The notes below the pieces were generated by a model. The model did not search any database, was not told the DNA's origin, and saw nothing but the letters and a program-made list of their open reading frames with translations. DNA of 64,000 nt from Talpa occidentalis (Eukaryota; Chordata; Mammalia; Eulipotyphla; Talpidae): positions 114,486,734 to 114,550,733 of the forward strand of contig NW_023605305.1 of the NCBI RefSeq assembly GCF_014898055.3. The letters are read 5' to 3'. This document shows, in pieces, positions 59,901-64,000 of the stretch; the stretch's first letter is position 1, and every line of letters begins with the position of its first letter. Position numbers and translations under genes: made by a program.

Positions 59901-62900
59901 ATGTGCCCAGGCAGGCTTCCCAGCCAGAACAGGCTGTGACGCTGCCCCTCTCCACCCAGCGCTTGGGCCTATCCTGCAGACATCGCCTACCGCCCCTGGA
60001 GGGGCCAGGCTAAACTCCCCTTTCTGGCACTGCTTCCCTCATGCATGTGCCTTGCCTGGGGTTTGTTTTTGGTTTTTTTTTTTTTTTTTTTTAAAGGAAT
60101 TCAGCTAAAGAACTTCCATTTGGTATTTGATGCCATTGGCATTGGTTCCAGCCATAAATACTAGTGCTGCTGCTGTTGCCTTCCCATTTCTATCTCTTGT
60201 TGCCCAAAAAATCTCTTTGAGTTAAATGTTTCTTTAGTCCTACTATTTTTATTAGACTCATCCGGGTTTACTTTCTGTCTCAAGTCCCAATATGTCATTC
60301 AAGTAACCATTTTTGCACAAATCATGTTAGTTTTCCTCACAAAGACTGTTCTTGATACCCAGGTGGTGAGCTGGAAGGTGCCAGCAACTACCACTGTGGC
60401 GGTGGGGCCTCCAGGGACTGGAGAGACCAGGAGGGAATAGCAAGGGTCCTGCTGATTTACTCAGGAGTGGGGGGATTGGAGTTAGAGGGAGGATGATGTG
60501 TTAGATGAGGCCAACTTTATGCGATTTTGCTGTTTGTTTTTTCCTTCATCTGCTTTTGAAAAGAAAGTGGGGGGAAGGACATTTATTGAGTTCCTGCCCC
60601 ATGCCTGGTCCTTTAGGTGTGCTAGCTTTTTTTCCTTAAATGATATCACAAATTAATATATGTATAGCAATTTATAGTGGACAGTAACGTGAGTCCTTCT
60701 ATCTTATTTCACTGATCTTCACAACCATTCAGAGATGAGGAAATGAGAGCTCTTAAGTCTCACAGCTTATAAGTAGCAGGACCAACCCTCCACTTTGTTG
60801 CCTACTTCAAATTCTGTGAGCTTTGCCTAGGCCACACTGCTTCTGGGTGCATAGTGTACCCAGTTGTGAGTCGTGGGGAAGTGGGCCGCGGAAATTTGCA
60901 TCCTTCCCTGAGCAGCTCAGCAACTGAGAAAAGCAGTTAAGAGACTGGACTAGGAGAGTCCATGCTTCCTTGCTGAGATTTTATATTTTCTTTCATTTCA
61001 GGATGGCAATGACACGGAGAACTATGTTCCAGAAGGGGGAGGTGCATAACAAACCATCAGGATTCTGGGGAATGATAAAGAGTGTTACCACTTCAGTGCC
61101 AGGAAGTGAAAGTATCCTTTACCTCTCTGCTTGCCTCTTTATCTCGACTCTGGACCAGGTAGAAAGTAGTATTGGAAGAGTGTCTTCTGAGGCACCTGAC
61201 TGCGTCAGAGTCCAGCTGGCCAGGGCCAGACATCGGTAATTCTGTGTGGACAGTCAGTCTTTCTAACATAGCAGATAATGAAATAATTATCTGAGCTGAA
61301 AGAGTCTTAATAAGTCAATCTTTGCATTTCACAGTAAGAAAATAGACTCAGAGAGGTTAAATCACACAATAGTTTGTGGCAAAAATAGGACCAGAACAGT
61401 GGTCTCCTTTTCTTAGTTCTCTCCACTGTACTATTACATTCCACCACCTGAAACAGCTCAGCACACACTGGCTTCTTAAAATGGATGGTTTGTGTCTGGG
61501 GTGGTGAAGGCAGAGCCCATTTCGAAAGCAGTCAGTATTTCTGACCAAATTTTAAGCAGCTCTGCATCTTAAAATTTTAAAATCATTTTGGTTGAAAGAA
61601 TCAAAGAGACTAGGTTAATGGGTTGGTTTTGGCCCGGGCTGGTTAGAGTATTAAACTATTTCCAAAATTGAGTACCTACCAAACCTCTTTATAGCTACCA
61701 GGCTATCAAGTCACACCTTTGGGCGCTAAGGAGGTGAAATGGATTCCTCATGCCTCCTTTTCCCACCTCAGGAAGTTTAAGCTCCCTTTTGTTTCACTTA
61801 GATGAAAAGGATGTTATCTGTCCTGTTTCTAAATCATGGCCTAGCCTTCTGGTGTCAAACGCAGGTAAGAATTAGACAAAGGAGGGTAGGATGAGTATAG
61901 GAAAGAGGGGGAAAACATTCATTTAGCTGCATTTCCTCAAGCAACATTTCCTGTTTCCAGACAGTGCTAAGGGATAAGATGATGAGCAAAGACAGCCCCC
62001 TCAAAGACATCTACTATCTGATGGGGGGCGTGTGTCTAACTAGCTGAGCCCTGTTGCTCAGGCCTGGACTTGCCGGCAGCAGCCACTGCTGAGGAAAGTG
62101 CTGAAGGGCACGCGTTGATTTGAGTAAAATCACAGAGAAACATCAGAGAGGAATGAGGATTTGGCTTAAAGTCAACACTCTATTAATGTTAGTACTTAGA
62201 AATCCATAAAAGCTAAAGTTTAGGTTTCAGCTTATTAGAGTCAGTAAGTAAAGTCAGCAAGAGTATCAGGATTATTAAACCGCCCTAAGCGCCCAAAAGG
62301 AGAGAACAACAACACTTGGAGTTCGTGCAAAGTGGTGAGTGGAGTGGAAAGAGCAGGCCTTGGAGTGGGTGAGCGCTGGCGACTTCCACAGCTCCTTGCT
62401 GTGTGATGTTGAGCAAGTTCTTTAACTCTCTGAGCTTTCCTTTCCTCTTCTGCAAAATAGATAATAAAGCACCTTTCTCGTGGGATTATTTTGACAATAA
62501 CAAGAGATAATGTCTGTCAAAAACAAAATAACATCTGCAAATCTCAGCTTGTCTAAGATCTTGGTAAAGGTTAGTTCCCTTTCCTATCATTGCACTCTGA
62601 TGATACAGGGGAAATCTCTGGTATGTTATAATTTTCTACCATGTAACCATTTGAAGATTTCACCGATTACATTGACAGTCTAACTAGATTAAAAAAAAAA
62701 AAAAATGAACAAAATCACTTCAGCTAGTGAGAAACTTAGTGGTAGGTGTTAGGGGAAGAAGCTCTTGGTAGCCAGAGGTTAGGAAATTGCTCTGAATCAG
62801 TACTGCTGGCTGTGGGGCTGGAAACTGCAAATGCAGGCAATTCCTAGAATCCACTATAGGAGAAACCAAAAGCATTTGCTTTCTTCACTGCTATTTCTTG

Positions 62901-64000
62901 AAACTTCTACGTGATTTAAACCTTGATGTCCATTTTGTGCCAGATCTTACTCTTATTCAACAGGAAGTGGATGCTTTGGAAGAATTAAGCAGGCAGCTTT
63001 TTCTGGAAACAGTTGACCTATATGCTACCAAGGTACAGCACAAGGAAACTGACGTGTGGCTTTTGCCGGTGGACTGTGGTAGAGGACTGTGGTAGGGGAC
63101 TTGCTGGGGATGCAGTGTGGTATCAGCACCCAAGGGGAATGATCTGAATCATACACAATGTTGAAAAACAATGTTACCTCAATAAAAATTTTTAAATGCC
63201 AGTATGACTGAAGAGAGAACAAGACTAAATAGTTTTTGAGTGTCTTTTAGAGAGATTCCGCAAGGCTTCCATGTCACCCATGAAGTTCTGGGGCTAAGGA
63301 GCCTACACTCCTCACAGCATTGCTCCCGCGACTGGCAGAATCCTTCATGGAACACGGTTAATAATAGAAACCGGTGGAACAGAAAGGAGAGGCCTTCAAG
63401 ATGGCAGCTCCTCTGACTGTTTCTCATCCCCTTACGAATGAAATAGTGTGAGAAGGATGGACACTCTGCCGTGGTCTAGTCCTGTTCTCAAAGACCAAAT
63501 TCAGAAGTGACCTAATTACAAGAAGTAACTTTGCTGTTACATCTACAATGCAAGACAGTTTAAATCTACAAAATATGTTCCGGTTGTTGACGCTGTTTAA
63601 ATTCTTTCTGAGGATCACCTCACCTGGGTGGCCATGTAGGACAAAGGTTAACATAGGCTTTGGACACAGACCTGAGCCTGTTTTCCCATCTGTAAAAGTA
63701 AGATGATAGAGCATAGCTCCTAAGCGTTGTTAGGAAGATTAAAGTAGATAATTAAAAAAAAAAAAGTAGATAATTCAGGCAAGGTGTTTGACCCAGTCTC
63801 GGCTTAAAGTAAGCACTCACTAAGTGTTGTCTGATGCTGTTACAGGTTTTTGTTGTTGTTGTTGTTACTCACATGAGCAGTGATTCATAAAGACAAATTT
63901 TTTTGTTGTATAGATATATACTTGCTGAGACTAACCAGTTTTTGTGTTTGTTTTCCCTCAGGAGAGAATAGAATACTCCAAAACTTTCAAGGGGAAATAT
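37531..64000 (+). CDS. GPR89: GPR89, Golgi pH regulator (GPHR), exons 1-10, 3' part outside window
   Basis: The joined exons 37531-37572, 44238-44297, 44965-45068, 48917-49023, 49440-49542, 51001-51121, 51788-51868, 61002-61111, 62944-63032 and 63962-64000 encode residues 1-285 of GPHR, which is about 455 residues in human. GPHR is a multi-pass Golgi membrane protein, proposed as a voltage-dependent anion channel supplying counter-ions for luminal acidification; plant homologues are GTG1/GTG2. Hydrophobic segments lie near residues 5-27, 38-66, 78-100, 112-126 and 150-166, followed by a charged basic loop with two sequons, N180-V-T and N243-L-T. All introns are GT-AG and phases match throughout. 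One extra base in exon 5 breaks the frame. Whether this is a live gene, an inactive allele or a sequence error cannot be told here. Human carries near-identical GPR89A/B copies, so a duplicate locus is possible. Confidence 0.95.
39258..39356 (+). mobile_element. 5'-truncated SINE with its own TSD
   Basis: Only the last 100 bases of the SINE are present, from tgctccccactgtctctgat through cctacgccctagttcttata to the (aaat)n, aatcttt and A tail. The 17-bp aaatggagaaccaagac at 39,241-39,257 recurs at 39,357-39,373 with one mismatch. The copy was therefore truncated at insertion, not broken later. Confidence 0.85.
39455..39690 (+). repeat. L2 fragment
   Basis: ccagccatcttctacctcat, actccctgaaatccaggata, ttccttgctgtcctccccag, gacacatagtagaggcctgg and taagcatttaa follow the 3' part of L2 (tagactgtaagctccttgag...acagtgcctggcacatagtaggcgctcaata). 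Diverged. Confidence 0.6.
39890..40310 (+). repeat. L2 LINE 3' portion
   Basis: cttctctcttccgtgtcttt, caaattcctattcagtcttc, agatcttagcgtggataccc, ggcctccccagactgaactc, tatcaactccttgagaatgt and gtgcccagtacatattagtc follow the conserved order of the L2 3' end. The open frame at 40,014-40,277 is an L2 by-product, not a gene. Confidence 0.7.
41550..41755 (+). repeat. MIR SINE, nearly full length
   Basis: gattaaaaacacaagctttg, ggatcaggcttacaggcctc, agcctgaatcctaattctga, gtaagcttcaactttctgtg, tttaatgagattacaacgct and gagtgcctggagcatagcaa match the sense MIR consensus from tRNA-like head to 3' end. Confidence 0.8.
41880..42180 (+). repeat. LTR-like segment with a 13-bp minisatellite
   Basis: It shares short landmarks with 46,390-46,630: a g-c-ttgggagc block, ctacag followed by a purine-rich GA tract, then ggctcagttgc and a CCCTGCC-rich end. 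This suggests two diverged copies of one LTR-like repeat. Three tandem 13-mers (cggcacccctgcc) occupy 42,097-42,135, the last with changes. The family is not identified. Confidence 0.35.
44238..44297 (+). CDS. GPR89: GPR89 coding exon 2 (residues 15-34)
   Basis: Encodes [20 protein letters not shown], completing the first membrane segment and reaching the first loop. The acceptor is tctcttccag and the donor gtgaga, phase 0 on both sides, 60 nt. All residues agree with the human protein as I remember it. Intron 2 is short (667 bp) and contains no recognised repeat. Confidence 0.96.
44965..45068 (+). CDS. GPR89: GPR89 coding exon 3 (residues 35 to split codon 69)
   Basis: Encodes [20 protein letters not shown] and [14 protein letters not shown], forming the second membrane segment. 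The acceptor is tttaacag. The exon ends with ag of Ser69, with donor gtgagt. The 104-nt length (34 codons plus 2) fits the exon-4 phase. Intron 3 (45,069-48,916) carries two SINEs in inverted orientation, an LTR-like piece and a hAT MITE. Confidence 0.96.
45889..46174 (+). mobile_element. tRNA-derived SINE, young subfamily, 16-bp perfect TSD
   Basis: Consensus-like copy: gggcctccctggtggcgcag, cggttgagcgctgggttgcg, aagctgcccgcagcctctgc, box B ccggttcgatcccc, tgtacccagtgcttgtataa and (aaat)n, tctt plus a long A-run. The target aagaaattatagtata is at 45,873-45,888 and 46,175-46,190 without mismatch. It lies in GPR89 intron 3, sense to the gene. Confidence 0.96.
46390..46630 (+). repeat. LTR-like segment with TATA-like motif and GA-rich tract
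   Basis: Contains gtgcatatataaatacagac (TATA-like at about 46,480), a purine tract at 46,523-46,576 and ggctcagttgctgcccccct. Similar landmarks occur at 41,880-42,180. It may be a fragment of an ERV-type LTR; no flanking duplication was found. Intronic. Confidence 0.35.
46839..47014 (+). mobile_element. hAT-type MITE with 8-bp perfect TSD
   Basis: Begins agaggtcagcagactttttg and has tataaagggccaaatagtaa, aggctctgtgggccgtattc and ggccgtagtttgctggctgc. These match the non-autonomous hAT family with ggtcngcaaactttttctgt ends (MER1 group, family name from memory uncertain). The ends are inverted relative to each other, and the 8-bp atctaagc duplicates at 46,831-46,838 and 47,015-47,022. It cannot code for transposase. 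Confidence 0.8.
47366..47616 (-). mobile_element. tRNA-derived SINE, older subfamily, 5'-shortened
   Basis: Minus-strand copy: gatattaaatttatttatgc tail, acaagaactagggtgtaggc, gaaatacactgctgagagga and gggttcaaactcaggcagca head region. The first bases of the tRNA head are missing. Flanks ttcagaataattttc (47,351-47,365) and ttcagaatagttttc (47,617-47,631) differ at one base, so the truncation happened at insertion. Confidence 0.85.
48917..49023 (+). CDS. GPR89: GPR89 coding exon 4 (split codon 69 to split codon 105)
   Basis: Completes Ser69 and encodes [20 protein letters not shown] then [15 protein letters not shown], the third membrane segment. The acceptor is ttgtgtttcag and the donor gtgagt, 107 nt. 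Residue 103 is Gln (cag) where the human protein, from memory, has Arg. The frame is intact at both edges. Intron 4 is only 416 bp. Confidence 0.95.
49440..49542 (+). CDS. GPR89: GPR89 coding exon 5 with a one-base frameshift
   Basis: Frame 1 reads L105, then RKQRLLFS (residues 106-113). The next residues expected, [20 protein letters not shown] and LSPKH, appear only after skipping one C of the run at 49,464-49,466. The exon is 103 nt where the flanking phases require 102. Read as given, it ends at TAA 49,535-49,537 after about 24 wrong residues. The splice sites (ccttccttag and gtaagt) are normal. The fourth membrane segment lies after the shift. A human-like His at 106 is Arg here. Confidence 0.93.
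49740..49930 (-). mobile_element. L1 3' end, reverse strand
   Basis: ttaatattttattttatata, attcttacatcacttttcat, gcacaatgtatgcattttca, ccccatacaattgcaccccc and cttattttgactctagtcct form the antisense L1 3' UTR, with C-runs (up to 12) at its right end. It matches the 3' ends at 10,009 and 14,390. It is inserted in GPR89 intron 5, antisense to the gene. Confidence 0.8.
50940..50963 (+). repeat. Poly(A) run of 24 close to the exon 6 acceptor
   Basis: An uninterrupted A24 ends 37 bases before exon 6. There is no obvious SINE or L1 body to its left, so it is best described as a simple A-run. Confidence 0.95.
51001..51121 (+). CDS. GPR89: GPR89 coding exon 6 (split codon 139 to split codon 179)
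   Basis: Completes Gly139 and encodes [20 protein letters not shown] then [19 protein letters not shown], starting the conserved GPHR N-terminal family domain and a membrane segment near 150-166. All residues agree with human as I recall. The acceptor is ggttttccag, with a plausible branch ctgat (A at 50,983), and the donor is gtacag. 121 nt. The phase is correct only if exon 5 is read without its extra base. Confidence 0.96.
51474..51500. repeat. Perfect 12-bp inverted repeat, 3-nt loop
   Basis: actaatcccaac (51,474-51,485) and gttgggattagt (51,489-51,500) are exact reverse complements around taa. It is in GPR89 intron 6, and no U-tract or known element explains it. Confidence 0.9.
51788..51868 (+). 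CDS. GPR89: GPR89 coding exon 7 (split codon 179 to split codon 206)
   Basis: Encodes [19 protein letters not shown] then MIISKKK: a sequon at N180 and the start of a charged, probably helical loop ending in a basic cluster. Residue 197 is Ile (human Met, from memory). The acceptor is acatattacag and the donor gtaaga, 81 nt. Intron 7 (51,869-61,001, 9.1 kb) is the longest in the window and carries most of the gene's repeats. Confidence 0.96.
52285..52480 (+). repeat. MIR SINE fragment
   Basis: ggatgaaagcgtagacttct, gaatttgcatcctggtctcc, cagtgtggcctccagctggg, tcatctgtaaaatggaaatg and gaataatgaattgcaaagta run in sense MIR order. Confidence 0.7.
52530..52640. repeat. Ancient interspersed repeat end
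   Basis: tatgccaggcactgtgctag, atgctggaggtggaatgatg, agcaagataatcagtcccta and ccttcatgaagcttactaat match the widely dispersed caggcactgtgctaggcnctggg...tccctgccctcatggagctta motif. Family name not assigned. Confidence 0.5.
53750..53910 (+). repeat. MIR SINE fragment
   Basis: acaatgaaaagaacttgctc, ttcctcatttttaaaatgaa, gggttgactacagggtctgt and aagagcccttacaaccc resemble a MIR-type core and 3' part. Diverged, in intron 7. Confidence 0.5.
54250..55725 (+). mobile_element. Old L1 remnant, forward strand
   Basis: A-rich sense L1 with ORF1/ORF2 landmarks: gaaatggcaaaagtaagaat, gttggagttctagaaggaag, ctccaatttagcagaaaaca, atgctaaaaactaccaaatg, tctaagatttatgtggaaag, gattagaggaacagaacaga and cttttcaacaaatgatgcc. 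All frames are broken. It includes an A21 run at 54,795-54,815 and an (AAC)n stretch at 54,523-54,545. The left border is approximate. Confidence 0.7.
55726..56835 (-). mobile_element. L1 3' region, reverse strand, split by a SINE
   Basis: Antisense L1 3' sequence: tttatattgaggtaacactg, gtgaaaccacctgatagttg, tccttctgacttattcctct and tccagttccatccattttgt on the left; ttttattgtagccatcctga, aatgatctttttagtgcata, tcttctttagagtaatgtcc and ggatacaggtctcttatctg on the right. A SINE occupies 56,128-56,391. The two sides may be one element or two adjacent L1s. Confidence 0.65.
56128..56391 (-). mobile_element. tRNA-derived SINE, older subfamily
   Basis: Complete minus-strand copy with tail aaaaagatttatttatttat, body actgctgaggggagcagcgg and head cgccaccagggaggccc. 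Flanks ttccacattttt and tttcacatttct form a slightly diverged target-site duplication. It is inserted in an L1 within intron 7. Confidence 0.9.
56848..57058 (-). mobile_element. L1 3' end, reverse strand
   Basis: ttattatttatttattttta, ttccccatacaattgcaacc, cttattttgaccccaatccc, agaatgtctctggttcatag, ttcctggtcccttatttaag, tttctagattcctgctatga and gtgagaccatctggtatttt form the antisense 3' UTR of the same younger L1 group as 10,009 and 49,740. Confidence 0.75.
57059..57600 (+). mobile_element. Old L1-like 3' region, forward strand
   Basis: cttctattcacacaaaggcc, tgtcctttgatggatgaagg, ggaaacaaactgtggcaaat, gctagatgcagcagcctgga, tgagtcaccagaaaattatg and ctatgtaacattttgaaatg resemble the sense L1 3' region (tccatcaactgatgaatgga...). 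Diverged; the border is approximate. Confidence 0.5.
57732..58003 (+). mobile_element. tRNA-derived SINE, older subfamily
   Basis: gggcctccctggtggcacag, aggggttaatacgctgcact, box B cgagttagatcccc, cccctcagcagtgtgtttca and ctatgcataaataaataaat. It forms an inverted pair with the SINE at 58,243-58,509, only about 240 bp away. Confidence 0.9.
58243..58509 (-). mobile_element. tRNA-derived SINE, young subfamily
   Basis: Minus-strand copy: aagatttatttatttattta tail, tgggtacagtcagaagctca, actgctgaggggtgcagcag, box B as gattgaaccagcgctgc and head gctgcgccagcaggggaggc. The gggtacagtcagaag motif places it in the younger form. Confidence 0.9.
58510..61001 (+). other. Right part of GPR89 intron 7
   Basis: Non-coding. 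It contains a T20 run at 60,073-60,092 and an antisense MIR-like piece at about 60,690-60,845. Several short open frames (58,562-59,535; 59,842-60,108) have no recognisable domains. No alternative exon was recognised. Confidence 0.6.
60690..60845 (-). repeat. MIR SINE fragment
   Basis: tcttcacaaccattcagaga, tgaggaaatgagagctctta, agtctcacagcttataagta and gcaggaccaaccctccactt run in antisense MIR order. Diverged. Confidence 0.6.
61002..61111 (+). CDS. GPR89: GPR89 coding exon 8 (split codon 206 to split codon 243)
   Basis: Encodes [20 protein letters not shown] then [16 protein letters not shown] in the cytosol-facing or luminal loop. Compared with human from memory, residue 210 is Thr for Ala and 238-239 are Val-Pro for Ala-Ser. 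The acceptor is tttcatttcag. The donor gtatccttt is U12-type, unlike every other donor in the gene. 110 nt, phase 1 at its 3' end. Confidence 0.96.
61290..61440 (-). repeat. MIR SINE fragment
   Basis: tttcacagtaagaaaataga, ctcagagaggttaaatcaca, caatagtttgtggcaaaaat and aggaccagaacagtggtctc follow the antisense MIR core. Inside intron 8. Confidence 0.65.
62340..62560 (+). repeat. MIR SINE, long copy
   Basis: gtggaaagagcaggccttgg, cagctccttgctgtgtgatg, ttgagcaagttctttaactc, tctgagctttcctttcctct, tctgcaaaatagataataaa and cgtgggattattttgacaat match the sense MIR consensus over most of its length. Confidence 0.8.
62944..63032 (+). CDS. GPR89: GPR89 coding exon 9 (split codon 243 to residue 272)
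   Basis: Encodes N243 with its sequon (NLT), then [20 protein letters not shown] and ETVDLYATK, an acidic, probably coiled-coil segment. Residue 266 is Val (human Ala, from memory). The acceptor is tgtgccag (U12-type intron 8) and the donor gtacag, phase 0. 89 nt. Confidence 0.96.
63645..63830 (+). repeat. MIR SINE fragment with internal A-run
   Basis: gacaaaggttaacataggct, ttggacacagacctgagcct, ttttcccatctgtaaaagta, gttaggaagattaaagtaga and aaagtaagcactcactaagt are in sense MIR order. The 12-bp agtagataatta recurs across an A12 run (63,743-63,775), a small local duplication. Confidence 0.7.
63847..63868. repeat. (GTT)n microsatellite
   Basis: ttttgttgttgttgttgtta: about five GTT units, 93 bp before exon 10. 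Short and pure. Confidence 0.85.
63962..64000 (+). CDS. GPR89: GPR89 coding exon 10, cut by the window edge (residues 273-285)
   Basis: Encodes [13 protein letters not shown], matching human as remembered. The acceptor is ttttccctcag. The exon continues beyond the window, and the remaining roughly 170 residues, with the C-terminal membrane segments (the ABA_GPCR-type family domain), lie outside. Confidence 0.95.

Larger units (their letters stand above)
61112..62943 (+). other. GPR89: U12-type (minor spliceosome) intron 8 of GPR89
   Basis: 1,832 bp, GT-AG ends. The donor gtatccttt matches the U12 consensus (a/g)tatccttt in full. Near the acceptor, ccttgat (62,921-62,927) matches the U12 branch-site core ccttray, with the branch A (62,926) 17 nt before the acceptor G. 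The acceptor has little pyrimidine tract (gtccattttgtgccag), as is usual for this class. It contains MIR fragments, including 61,290-61,440 (minus) and 62,340-62,560 (plus). Confidence 0.85.

Overview
This is mammalian nuclear DNA: interspersed L1, L2 and MIR repeats, hAT and LTR remnants, microsatellites, one CpG island, and a single split gene with vertebrate splice sites. About fourteen copies of a tRNA-derived SINE (head near gggcctccctggtggcgcag, B box ggttcgatcccc, a body with a cccctcagcagtgt core, tail (aaat)n then aatctt) mark the lineage. The SINE is not a primate Alu, rodent B1/B2, carnivore can-SINE, pig PRE-1, camel or horse type. It resembles, from memory only, the Rhin-type SINE of horseshoe and Old World leaf-nosed bats, so a rhinolophoid bat is my best but unproven guess.

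Layout: 1-37,270 is intergenic. I find no gene there, only repeats (SINEs, an old reverse-strand L1 of about 4.9 kb at 14,160-19,085, several younger L1 3' ends, LTR-like and hAT pieces, MIR and L2 fossils), microsatellites, and a GC-rich patch near 32.9 kb with two tandem YY1-type motifs. 37,270-37,960 is a TATA-less CpG-island promoter with GC boxes and an inverted CCAAT box. From 37,531 to the right edge lies the plus-strand gene GPR89 (Golgi pH regulator, GPHR), of which ten coding exons are present. They encode residues 1-285 of a protein that is about 455 residues in human; the remaining exons are beyond the window.

Two things stand out in the gene. Exon 5 carries one extra C at 49,464-49,466, which shifts the frame and brings a stop at 49,535-49,537, while every other exon and splice site looks intact. 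Intron 8 (61,112-62,943) has the hallmarks of a minor-spliceosome (U12-type) intron: donor gtatccttt and a ccttgat branch site 17 nt before the acceptor AG. Introns 1, 3 and 7 are large and repeat-filled, and intron 7 holds a dense L1/SINE cluster with inverted SINE pairs.

GPHR is a multi-pass Golgi membrane protein, proposed to conduct anions as counter-ion for luminal acidification. No second gene is present to work with it. Its usual mammalian neighbours (GJA8 upstream, PDZK1 downstream, from memory) are not visible here.
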